Source: Cryptosporangium arvum DSM 44712
GTDB taxonomy: Bacteria; Actinomycetota; Actinomycetes; Mycobacteriales; Cryptosporangiaceae
NCBI RefSeq assembly: GCF_000585375.1
Contig: NZ_KK073874.1
Location: forward strand, 3,286,001-3,350,000
Direction of reading: 5' to 3'
Length of the DNA: 64,000 nt
Part shown: in pieces, positions 26,112-34,489 of the stretch
Position numbering within the stretch: the first letter of the stretch is position 1
Layout: every line of letters begins with the position of its first letter
Notes under the pieces: model-generated
The model's input: the letters and a program-made list of their open reading frames with translations, nothing else
Databases searched by the model: none
What the model was told of the DNA's origin: nothing
Translations under genes and position numbers: made by a program

Positions 26112-29100
26112 CGTGTCTCCCTGGCAGCCTGGATGGCGGTGCCGATCGCGCTCTTGATGCGGGGACCTTGCCGCTTGAAGCCCAACTCGGCCATCACCGC
26201 ACGCAGAAGTTCCTCGTTGTCCCGCAATACGCCGTCGCTCTTGACCCATTTGACGATGCGCAGCAGGTCGCGCGGGGGGTACTCGGAGATGGGTTGCCCA
26301 GGCTGGAACTTCGGCCGTGGCAGGGTCCGCCGACGTTCGGCCGGCGCAGCCGCGGTGGGGATCGTCACCGGGGTCTCCGCTGGTGCGTCGGCCGTCAGGA
26401 CGGCGGCTTTCCACGCTTCCTGGACACGTCCGACCTCGCCTTCCGGGTCGCGGAACCACTGCGTCGACCAGATCCGGTGGAAACGCCAGCCGAGCCGCTC
26501 CAGGTGCTCCTGGCGGAGTCGATCGCGATCGCGGGCAGATCCGGACGAGTGGTAGGTCGCGCCGTCAGCCTCGACCGCGAGCACCATTCGCCCCGGCTGA
26601 TCGGGGTGGGGCAGCGCGAAGTCGATCGTTGCTCCGGACACCCCGTACTGGGGTCGAGGATCGAGGCCAGCGGCCGACAGGCGATCTAAGACATCCTGTT
26701 CGAATCCGTTCAGGACGCGGGGCTCAGTGGCGCCATCGCGGAGCACCGCCTCGCCGTGCTCGGCGTAGTGCAGAAATCGGCGAAACAGTCGAGCGCCGGG
26801 TTTGCTCAGCCGAGATTCGTCCAGGTCGGCGGACGAGAACGTCGCGACGACTGTCATGCGCCTCCGGGCTCGGCTGATGGCGACGTTCAACCGTCGTTCG
26901 CCACCGTCCTTGTTGAGCGGACCGAAGTTGTGGTTGACCGTGCCGGTCGCGCCTCGAACGCCGTAGCCGACCGCGAACAGGATCACGTCTCGTTCGTCGC
27001 CTTGGACCCGTTCCACCGGCTTGACGAAGTACGGTTGCCAGTTCCCACCGGGCTCGGCCGGACGGCCGAAGAAGCCCTGTAGGCCTGGGCGATCCTGCAG
27101 CACTTTCCGCAGCTTGGACTCGATCCGGTCGGCATGCTTCTCACCGAGGGTGATGATGCCCAGCGTCTGCGTCGGTGTGGTCAGCGCATGATCGACGGCC
27201 AGTTCCACCACAGCGTCGACTTCCTCGGTGGCGCCACCTTGTCCAGCGACGGCCGAACCATCGACCTGGTGGAACGAGATGGGGCGCTGCGCGCTGATTC
27301 CGGGGAAGGTGGTCAGCGCCCGGTCGTAGATGTGCTCGTTGGAGAAGGCGATCAGCCGCTCGTCGGTGCTGCGGTAGTGCCAGGTCAAGCCGTGCTGGTC
27401 GAGCAAGCCGGTGTCGAGTACCTCAAGGATCGACTGGAAGTCGGTCAGCGTTACGCCGTCGTCGTCGATTTCCTCGTTCGGACCACCGGTGGCGAGGGCC
27501 AATTCGAAGAAGTTCGTCGGCGGTAGCTGTCGCTCGTCCCCGGCGACCACGAGCCGATCACCGCGCATGATGGAGGTGATCGCATCAGCTGGGCGTACCT
27601 GGCTGGCTTCATCGAAGATGACCACGTCGAATAGCCGTTGAGGCGGTAGGACCTGGCTCACGACCAGCGGTGACATCGCCCAGCACGGGCGGGCCGCGAG
27701 CATGAGGTTCGGTGCGCCGTCGAGCATCTTGCGCAGTGGCGGGTGGTTGCGCACCTTCCGTGATTCCTTTTGGACCAGCGCCTTCTCAGCCGGATAGTCG
27801 TTTCGTGCGTTGTTGAGGTGTTCGGCCACCCGGTACCGCACCCGGGCGGCGGCCTCTCGGAGGTGGTCCCGGTCTGCGGTGCGGAAGCGCTCGCTGGCCG
27901 CGTCGTGAACCGGTGCCTTGAACGTCCGGTAGGCAGCCACTCCCGCCCGCATCTCGGCGAGGATGCCGGTGAGCCACGCGGCGCGCAGACGGGTGACGCC
28001 TTCGTCCACGCTGACCCCGAGTGGTTGCAGCGCGGCGAGCACCGGACCGAGTCCGGCGGCCTCGAGCCGGCGCCGTGCCTCGTTGAGCTGCGGCAGGTTG
28101 ACCAGCGTTTGCTGGTCCTCGTGGAGTCGGCGGACGGTCTGCTCGGCGTCGGCATCGCCGAGATCGTCGAATCGGGTGGTCACCAGGACCGCGCCTACCA
28201 GAGTCAGCTCCCGCTGCGCGGCGTTGAAGTGGTCGAGCACCTCCTCCAGCCCCGCAACCGAAACCGGCCCGGCTCCGGTGGGGGAGAGTGTCTGCCAATC
28301 CTCCCGTTCGGAGATCGCCAGGAGCAGATCACGGTGCAGCACCGCGCGTTTGCGCTGTCCGTCACGACGCCGGTCACGGAGTTCCCGGACGAGTCGGCGC
28401 CGTGTGCGCCAGCCGGGTTGATCGGATCGGCCGCGGCGCCACCGCCGGGAACCGGAGGCGTCGGCGAGCTGCTCCAGTGGCAGTCCGAAGACCTCCGGCC
28501 CGAACACCTGAACGGTTCGTTGTACCCGTTCGAGTAGGTCAAGAGTCACCCGCCACGCGGAGAGGCTGGCCGGCCGGGGCAGCCCCGTCTGGTCGAGCGC
28601 GTTCTGGAGTGACCGCCGCGCGTCGGGGAGGGTGGAACCCACCAGATCGTCGAGAACTTGACGTAACTGCTCGACCTCGGCCGCGGTGTTGACACTGGCA
28701 TCCGCCCAGGGAGTGGTGTCCGGGGTGATTCGCAGGCCGTCGAGTTCGAGATAGCGCCGGAGGTCTTCGCTGACCGCGTCGAAGGCCGAGCCACCGAGGT
28801 TGCGCACTGCCCGGAGCGGCATCGTCACTCCGGTCCGCAGCGCGGACGGGATGCCTAGGAGCTCGCTCTGCGCGTCGAACGGGCTGAGCCCCCATGGCAT
28901 CACCGGCTCGTGCATCGTCCGCCGATAGGCAAGGAGGTCACTGCGATCACGGCTCAGCCGCGTGTGCAGTTCGCCCACCTGCCGTTGTTCGGCCTGCCCG
29001 ATCCTCTCCATGCTCTCGCGGACCTGGGCGATGACCGACTTCCGGTCACCGGCACCGGAGTGCAGGTCGAAGACCAGATCAGCCAGGCCGACTTTGTTTA

Positions 29101-30106
29101 GCCGGTCGACCACCGCGTCGATCGCGGCTCGTTTCTCGGCGACGAACAAGACTGTCTTCCGCTCCGCGGCGAGGGCGGCGATGAGGTTGGCGATCGTCTG
29201 GCTCTTGCCGGTGCCCGGCGGACCCTTGATGATCACGTGCCGGCCGCCCAGAACGGCGTCGATCGCCCGGGATTGCGACGCGTCGGCATCCAAGACCAGG
29301 TGTTCCGCGCTGGGCGTGATGGCGTCCGGCCCTGGACGTGCGGTTCCGGTAGGGGCGGCCGCCAGCGCTTCTCTCGCCCCAGGAAGGCCAGCGATCGCCG
29401 CGATCACCGGGTGACCGGCCAGCACTGACGCCGAGGCCCGCAGGTCGCGGACGATCGGGAGCTTCTCGTAGCTGAAGAAACCCAGCACCAGAGCATCGTC
29501 CACCCGGAAGTCAGTCAGCCGACCCGCAGCGGTTTCCAACGTGGCCTGTACCTCGGCCAGCTTCCCGTAGGCATCAGTTCCGTCCGGCCCCAGCAGAGTT
29601 GACTCGTCGAGTTCCACACCGTGCTGGCGGCGAAGGAAGTAGGCCAGCACGAGATTCGGTTCGATCGGTCCGCGGAGTTCCAGATCGAAGTCCTCCTGCG
29701 TCGGCGAGCGCGGAGTGATACGGAGTGGGCAGAGCAGCACCGGCGCGTGCGGCTGTTTGGTGACACCGAGAGAGTCGGCAAAGCGCCAGCTGGCCATCCC
29801 CAGGGCGATATACCCCGCATTGATGCCCTGTTCCTCGTCGATCGTCCGGATCTTCTTGGCGAGACTTCGGACACGCGTCCGGACCTCGGATCGAGTGTCG
29901 AGGTCCGGGTAGAGAGTGGAGAGCCGAACGACCTGACCAGCTAATAGCCGCTCGATGGCCGCTGCTGACGCTTCCGCGAGGTTGAGCGTGCTCGTCCCGT
30001 TCTGTCGAAAATAGAGGAGGTTGTTCTTGTACGACAGGTCGATGAGCTGCTGTTCCCATTCGCCGATCTTCTGCTCGATCGCGCGTTCGAGCACGCCATC
30101 GTCCAT
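26108..30106 (-). CDS. DUF4011/COG1112-type SF1 helicase with C-terminal nuclease-like domain
   Basis: I choose ATG 30106 (MDDGVLERAIEQK), which sits 7 bases behind GGAGAGAG; the GTG at 30124 would place that site inside the gene. The protein is about 1332 aa. Residues ~1-250 are DUF4011 (WEQQLIDLSYKNNLLYF). The SF1 (Upf1/Dna2-type) motor follows, with Walker A KGPPGTGKSQT near 290, Walker B VVIFDEASQ near 825 and motif VI NVAISRARRRM. Near 1175-1220 a Vsr/PD-(D/E)XK-like domain reads VLAVEADGATYHSSGSARDRD...GWRFHRIWSTQWF. DUF3320 lies at the end (PRDLLRIVKWVKSDGVLRDNEELL). Such proteins are common in defence islands (for example as the helicase of Mokosh). It is divergent from the kinase at 30435. 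Confidence 0.85.
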   Translation of the reverse strand: MDDGVLERAIEQKIGEWEQQLIDLSYKNNLLYFRQNGTSTLNLAEASAAAIERLLAGQVVRLSTLYPDLDTRSEVRTRVRSLAKKIRTIDEEQGINAGYIALGMASWRFADSLGVTKQPHAPVLLCPLRITPRSPTQEDFDLELRGPIEPNLVLAYFLRRQHGVELDESTLLGPDGTDAYGKLAEVQATLETAAGRLTDFRVDDALVLGFFSYEKLPIVRDLRASASVLAGHPVIAAIAGLPGAREALAAAPTGTARPGPDAITPSAEHLVLDADASQSRAIDAVLGGRHVIIKGPPGTGKSQTIANLIAALAAERKTVLFVAEKRAAIDAVVDRLNKVGLADLVFDLHSGAGDRKSVIAQVRESMERIGQAEQRQVGELHTRLSRDRSDLLAYRRTMHEPVMPWGLSPFDAQSELLGIPSALRTGVTMPLRAVRNLGGSAFDAVSEDLRRYLELDGLRITPDTTPWADASVNTAAEVEQLRQVLDDLVGSTLPDARRSLQNALDQTGLPRPASLSAWRVTLDLLERVQRTVQVFGPEVFGLPLEQLADASGSRRWRRGRSDQPGWRTRRRLVRELRDRRRDGQRKRAVLHRDLLLAISEREDWQTLSPTGAGPVSVAGLEEVLDHFNAAQRELTLVGAVLVTTRFDDLGDADAEQTVRRLHEDQQTLVNLPQLNEARRRLEAAGLGPVLAALQPLGVSVDEGVTRLRAAWLTGILAEMRAGVAAYRTFKAPVHDAASERFRTADRDHLREAAARVRYRVAEHLNNARNDYPAEKALVQKESRKVRNHPPLRKMLDGAPNLMLAARPCWAMSPLVVSQVLPPQRLFDVVIFDEASQVRPADAITSIMRGDRLVVAGDERQLPPTNFFELALATGGPNEEIDDDGVTLTDFQSILEVLDTGLLDQHGLTWHYRSTDERLIAFSNEHIYDRALTTFPGISAQRPISFHQVDGSAVAGQGGATEEVDAVVELAVDHALTTPTQTLGIITLGEKHADRIESKLRKVLQDRPGLQGFFGRPAEPGGNWQPYFVKPVERVQGDERDVILFAVGYGVRGATGTVNHNFGPLNKDGGERRLNVAISRARRRMTVVATFSSADLDESRLSKPGARLFRRFLHYAEHGEAVLRDGATEPRVLNGFEQDVLDRLSAAGLDPRPQYGVSGATIDFALPHPDQPGRMVLAVEADGATYHSSGSARDRDRLRQEHLERLGWRFHRIWSTQWFRDPEGEVGRVQEAWKAAVLTADAPAETPVTIPTAAAPAERRRTLPRPKFQPGQPISEYPPRDLLRIVKWVKSDGVLRDNEELLRAVMAELGFKRQGPRIKSAIGTAIQAARETR

Positions 30107-30434
30107 CAAACTCTCTCCGCCCACCGAAAATGATCACCGGAGCCACAATGCTCAGGATTGAACGCTTCAGAATCAAGAAGAACAGCTGCAACGTCAAGGC
30201 GAATTCGCCGATTTACGGCCGACGCGCGGGCTACCCGTTTGGGCGGCAGGAGTCGGTACTTTCGGGTTGATCGGCTTCTGGTTCGTCACTTCAGCCCCAA
30301 CTGTCCCATGTAGAACCCACTGTTTGTTGCTGCGCAGAGGTTCGTTATCTTCGGCCTGTGTTCGTGTTGTTACTAAGCTGGCGCCACGGTTCACGCAGAT
30401 AGGCGTTCGAAGACACGAGGAGTGACCGGCGGTC
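30107..30434. promoter_or_regulatory. Divergent intergenic region between helicase and kinase units
   Basis: About 330 bases of visibly lower GC than its surroundings, between the - strand helicase (start 30106) and the + strand kinase (start 30435). It must hold promoters for both units. On the - strand there is a TTGACG -35-like hexamer near 30190-30200, but its -10 partner is poor. On the + strand TTATCT near 30345 is a possible -10. The 91-codon frame 30194-30469 is a chance frame. Shared, divergent control would fit joint function of the two units. Confidence 0.4.
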
Positions 30435-31550
30435 ATGGGTGAGGCCTTCGATCGGGTGGGTCGATACACGATCGCTCAGGCGCTCGGCTCCGGTGGGATG
30501 GGCGAGGTCTACCTGGGCTATTCGCCGGCCGGCGATCCGGTCGCGGTCAAGCTGATCCGCGAGGACTGCCTCAACACGCTGGTGCGTGCCCGGTTCGAGA
30601 AGGAAGCATTGATCGCGCGGACCGTAGTGGGTACCAACCGCGTCGCGCGATTCCTGGACGCGGAGCCGCTGGCCGACCGTCCCTGGTTGGCGATGGAGTA
30701 CATCCCTGGCGCGACGCTCCAGGCCTGGGTGGACGCCAACGGGCCGTTACCGGACGTATTGGTCGCCAGCCTCGGGGCCTTACTGGCCGAAGGCCTCGCC
30801 GCCGTACACGCTGCCGAACTGCTGCATCGGGACTTGAAGCCGCAGAACATCATCCTGGGTGACTACGGTCCGGTCATCATCGACTTCGGCTTGGCGGCGT
30901 TCACCGACGCCGGGCTGGGGTCACTGTCTCGCCGCGGCATGATTGTCGGCACGGTCCGTTGCATGCCGCCCGAGCAGGCCGAAGGTAACCCGCAGGTGAC
31001 GACCGCCGCCGACGTCTATGCGCTGGGCACCGTCCTGCTGTACGCGGCCACGGGGCACTACCCGTATGACGGGCCGACCTGGCAGTCGATCGTCCTCCAA
31101 GTCGCCAACCCTGCCCTCGAGCCCGATCTCACCGGCCTCCCCGGCGCGCTCCGGCCGCTGATCACCGCGATGTTCGCGCACGAGGCGACCGACCGCCCGA
31201 CCCTGGACACGGTGACCAGCACCTGCGCCGACCTGCTGCGGCTGGCCGACGTGCATCCGGTCGTAGCACGACGCGCGCTGATCGACCGGACGACGGCCCC
31301 TTCCTCCCCCCGGGTGGTGAGCACCCTGACCCTGTCGATCGAGGATGCGCTCTCCGATCTGGCCGGCGGCTCTGCCGACGAGGGATTCCGGCTCGACCAG
31401 GAGGAGACACCGGCCTCCTCGACGGCCAGCGACGCAGCCGAGAGCCCTAAGCAGGCGTCGGATCACGAGAGACCGGCGCCGAGGTCGTCGCCCCAGGCGA
31501 GGATCGCCGCGCAACTGCGTGACGCCTACGCCGTCGGCGCCCCGTTCTGA
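30435..31550 (+). CDS. Soluble Ser/Thr protein kinase
   Basis: A 371-aa kinase with a full Hanks motif set: Gly-rich loop GSGGMGEVY (about 18-26), catalytic Lys39 in VAVK, HRDLKPQN (131-138), DFG (150-152), an activation segment ending GTVRCMPPEQAEG, and DVYALGTVL. The kinase ends near residue 265. The remaining ~105 residues are low-complexity Ser/Ala/Glu (ETPASSTASDAAESPKQAS) and end with ARIAAQLRDAYAVGAPF. There is no membrane helix and no PASTA or WD repeat, unlike most actinobacterial kinases, so it is cytoplasmic. It is the first gene of the helicase/methylase operon, 35 bases before the SNF2 gene. Likely role: sensing or switching of the system, by analogy with the kinases in Pgl and Mokosh. 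Confidence 0.9.
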   Translation: MGEAFDRVGRYTIAQALGSGGMGEVYLGYSPAGDPVAVKLIREDCLNTLVRARFEKEALIARTVVGTNRVARFLDAEPLADRPWLAMEYIPGATLQAWVDANGPLPDVLVASLGALLAEGLAAVHAAELLHRDLKPQNIILGDYGPVIIDFGLAAFTDAGLGSLSRRGMIVGTVRCMPPEQAEGNPQVTTAADVYALGTVLLYAATGHYPYDGPTWQSIVLQVANPALEPDLTGLPGALRPLITAMFAHEATDRPTLDTVTSTCADLLRLADVHPVVARRALIDRTTAPSSPRVVSTLTLSIEDALSDLAGGSADEGFRLDQEETPASSTASDAAESPKQASDHERPAPRSSPQARIAAQLRDAYAVGAPF

Positions 31551-31585
31551 TCCGAACCACCGCCGAGCCAGCCACAGGAGCGCGT

Positions 31586-34489
31586 GTGACAGCCCCGACC
31601 GACGCCGAACCGTCGTCGTTCCCCCCGGGCGCCCAGGTCGAGATCCGAGACGAGATCTGGCTGGTCCGCAAGGTGACCGTGACCGAGCACGACGGTGCGA
31701 TGCTCGAGGTCACCGGTGTCTCTCCCTTCGTGCGGGATGTCGACGCCGTCTTCTACGCCTCCCTGGACACCATCACTCCGCTCGACCCCCGGAAGACCAT
31801 CCTGGTCCCGGACGACTCGCCCTATCACCGCCGCGCCCGTCTGTATCTGGAGGCGGTGATCCGGAAGTCGTTCCTCCCGCAAACCGAGACCGGACTGGCG
31901 CTGGCCGGGGCATTCCTCGCCGACTACCAGGTACACCAGGTCCGGCCGGCGCAACTGGCGCTCTCGATGCGTAATCCGCAACCCCGGCTGTTGATCGCCG
32001 ACGTCGTCGGGTTGGGCAAGACGCTGGAGATCGGGATCCTGCTCGCCGAGCTGATCCGGCGCGGCCGGGGTGAGCGCATCCTGGTTGTGACCCCCGCGCC
32101 GGTGCTCGAACAGTTCCAGCGCGAGTTGTGGACCCGGTTCGGTATCCCGCTGGTACGGCTGGACTCCACCGGCATCCAGCGGGTCCAGCAAGAGATCCCG
32201 TTGGGCCGTAATCCGTTCGCCTACTTCAAGCGCGTGATCGTCTCGGTCGACACGCTGAAGAACAGCAAGCTCTACGGCCACCACCTGGAGCACACCGACT
32301 GGGATGCCGTCGTGATCGACGAGTCCCACAACCTGATCAACCGCGGCTCGCACCGCAACGAGCTGGCCCAGACGCTCGCGCCCCGCACCGACGCGCTGAT
32401 CCTCGCCTCGGCCACCCCGCACAACGGCGACGGCCGGTCCTTCGCCGAGCTGATCCGTCTGCTCGACCCGGCCGCGATCGCCGATCCCGCCAAGTACGAC
32501 GTCAGCGACCTCGAACACCTCTACCTACGCCGCTCGAAGAACACACCCGAGGTGCGAGACGCGCTGCGGGGTGCTTGGGCCGACCGGGGGCCGTCGTTGC
32601 CGGTCCGGGCAGCCGCGACACCGGCCGAGGAGGCGGTGTTCGACGCGCTGGCCGCCGAGTGGCTACCCGCCGATGGAAAGCCCTCGGTCAGCGCTGCGCG
32701 GCTCTTCCCGTACACCCTGTTCAAGGCATTCCTCTCGTCCCACAAGGCGCTGTTGGAGACGGTCGGCCAGCGGGAACAGACGCTGAAAGACCGAACGGAC
32801 GCCGAGGCCGAGCGCACCGCTCTGGCCGAGCTCCGCCAGGTCGCGACGAAGATCGGCGACGGTGACTCCGCCAAGCTGGCCGCGCTCGTCGCCGAGCTGC
32901 GTGATCTCGGGGTGCGGCCCGGTTCGGACACCCGCGTCGTGGTGTTCTCCGAGCGCACCGCGACACTCAACTGGCTGGCCGACGTCGTGCCGCTCGCGCT
33001 CGGCTTCCCGGCCGACAGTGCCGAGGACGAGAAGCGCCCATGGCTGAAATACCGCGGTGTGGTCGAGGTGATGCACGGCGACGTCACGAACGACCAGGAA
33101 CAGATGAAGGTCGTCGAGCGGTTCGGCTTGCGCGACGCGCCCGTGCGGCTCCTGTTCACCGGCGACGTCGCCTCCGAGGGCGTCAACCTGCACCAGCAGT
33201 GCCACTTGCTCGTCCACTACGACCTGCCGTGGTCGTTGATTCGGATCGAGCAGCGCAACGGCCGGATCGACCGGTACGGGCAGAAGTACCCGCCGCAGTT
33301 CCGGGCCATGATCCTCACCAGCACTGTGCAATGGCGCCCCCGCGCGGCCCCGATGCTGGACCAGCCCGAACCCGGGTACCGGCCGTTCGATGACCGGCTG
33401 GTCGGAGAGATCCTGCTGGCCCGGGAGGCCGAGGCGCATCGGATCGAAGGATCGGCCGACGCCGTCTCCGGTCTGTACCGGCCCCAGGACGAGGAGGACC
33501 GGCTGACCCGCGACCTGATCGCCGGGCAGACCGTTCCGGAGTCGCTGGCCGCCTCCGCCCAGACCGCCGGAGGCTTCCTCGCCGGCTTGCTCGGCCGCCA
33601 GGCCGGCGCCACGCCGCCCAATAGCGAGGTGCCGCGCGCCGTGGTCCCCGCGCTGTTCAACCACACCGAGGACTACGTCCACACCGCGCTGCGCCAGGTC
33701 TTCCACGACGCGCCCGAAGGCGCCCTGTCGCTCCGCTACGACGAAGACGGCGCGATTTCCCTCACCCCACCGCCCGATCTCGTCTACCGGCTACGCGCAC
33801 TGCCGGCCAGTTACCTCTCCGAACAGCGGATCCTCGGCACCGCAGACGAACCGGGCCGGATGAGCGTGACGTTCTCCCGGAAGCTCGCCGGGCATCGGCT
33901 GGACGCCGCCCGTGAATCGTCGGACACGATGTGGCCCTCGGTGGTCTACCTGACCGACATCCATCCCGTGCTCGACTGGCTCACCGACAAGGTCCTGATC
34001 GAGTTCGGCCGCCACCAAGCGCCGGTGCTCGGGGCCGCCGTGAGCACCCCGACCTTCCTGGTCCAGGGCATCTACTCCAATGCGCTGGGCCGACCCACCG
34101 TGGTGGAGTGGATGGCCGTTGACGGGCTGCCCGGAACGCCGCGGGTGACATCGATGACCGAGGCGCTGGCCGCCGCCGGCGTTGGCGCCGACATGCCCGG
34201 CCGGCGCACGCCGCACGACCTGCCGGGCCTCCAGTCGCTGGTGCCATCCGCGATCGACGCCGCCACCGCGCACCTGACCGCTCGACGGGCCGCTTACGAC
34301 GCCGAGATCGACACCGCTCTCGCGCCGTACCGGCGGCGGCTGGACGCCTGGCGGCAGACCGCGCCGCCAGGAACCACCAAGTCCCGACACGCCGAGGCGG
34401 TCAACCGCCGCGGCGACCTGGTCCGTGGGCTCGAGACCGTTGGCGCCCCGATGCTGCGGCTGCTGGCCGTCCTGGAAGGCGACGCATGA
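31586..34489 (+). CDS. SNF2-type helicase, DrmD-like
   Basis: A 967-aa SF2 ATPase from a GTG at 31586 behind AGGAG. The N-terminal ~100 residues form a small beta-rich domain (PGAQVEIRDEIWLVRKVTV). The motor has Walker A VVGLGKTLE (about 140-149), DESH (245-248), SATPHNG, then the C-lobe with FTGDVASEGVNL and QRNGRIDRYGQ. After the motor, about 300 residues include a glycine-poor C-terminal domain not seen in chromatin-type SNF2 proteins. This gross layout resembles DrmD of class 1 DISARM and its relatives that precede adenine methylases. It overlaps the methylase gene by ATGA (34486-34489). Likely role: translocation on DNA to find or process unmodified invading DNA. Confidence 0.85.
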   Translation: MTAPTDAEPSSFPPGAQVEIRDEIWLVRKVTVTEHDGAMLEVTGVSPFVRDVDAVFYASLDTITPLDPRKTILVPDDSPYHRRARLYLEAVIRKSFLPQTETGLALAGAFLADYQVHQVRPAQLALSMRNPQPRLLIADVVGLGKTLEIGILLAELIRRGRGERILVVTPAPVLEQFQRELWTRFGIPLVRLDSTGIQRVQQEIPLGRNPFAYFKRVIVSVDTLKNSKLYGHHLEHTDWDAVVIDESHNLINRGSHRNELAQTLAPRTDALILASATPHNGDGRSFAELIRLLDPAAIADPAKYDVSDLEHLYLRRSKNTPEVRDALRGAWADRGPSLPVRAAATPAEEAVFDALAAEWLPADGKPSVSAARLFPYTLFKAFLSSHKALLETVGQREQTLKDRTDAEAERTALAELRQVATKIGDGDSAKLAALVAELRDLGVRPGSDTRVVVFSERTATLNWLADVVPLALGFPADSAEDEKRPWLKYRGVVEVMHGDVTNDQEQMKVVERFGLRDAPVRLLFTGDVASEGVNLHQQCHLLVHYDLPWSLIRIEQRNGRIDRYGQKYPPQFRAMILTSTVQWRPRAAPMLDQPEPGYRPFDDRLVGEILLAREAEAHRIEGSADAVSGLYRPQDEEDRLTRDLIAGQTVPESLAASAQTAGGFLAGLLGRQAGATPPNSEVPRAVVPALFNHTEDYVHTALRQVFHDAPEGALSLRYDEDGAISLTPPPDLVYRLRALPASYLSEQRILGTADEPGRMSVTFSRKLAGHRLDAARESSDTMWPSVVYLTDIHPVLDWLTDKVLIEFGRHQAPVLGAAVSTPTFLVQGIYSNALGRPTVVEWMAVDGLPGTPRVTSMTEALAAAGVGADMPGRRTPHDLPGLQSLVPSAIDAATAHLTARRAAYDAEIDTALAPYRRRLDAWRQTAPPGTTKSRHAEAVNRRGDLVRGLETVGAPMLRLLAVLEGDA

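Noticed and set aside
30194-30469. A 91-codon - strand frame over the divergent promoter region
   Set aside because: Overlaps the kinase start, has no bias and would occupy the only space for the two promoters.
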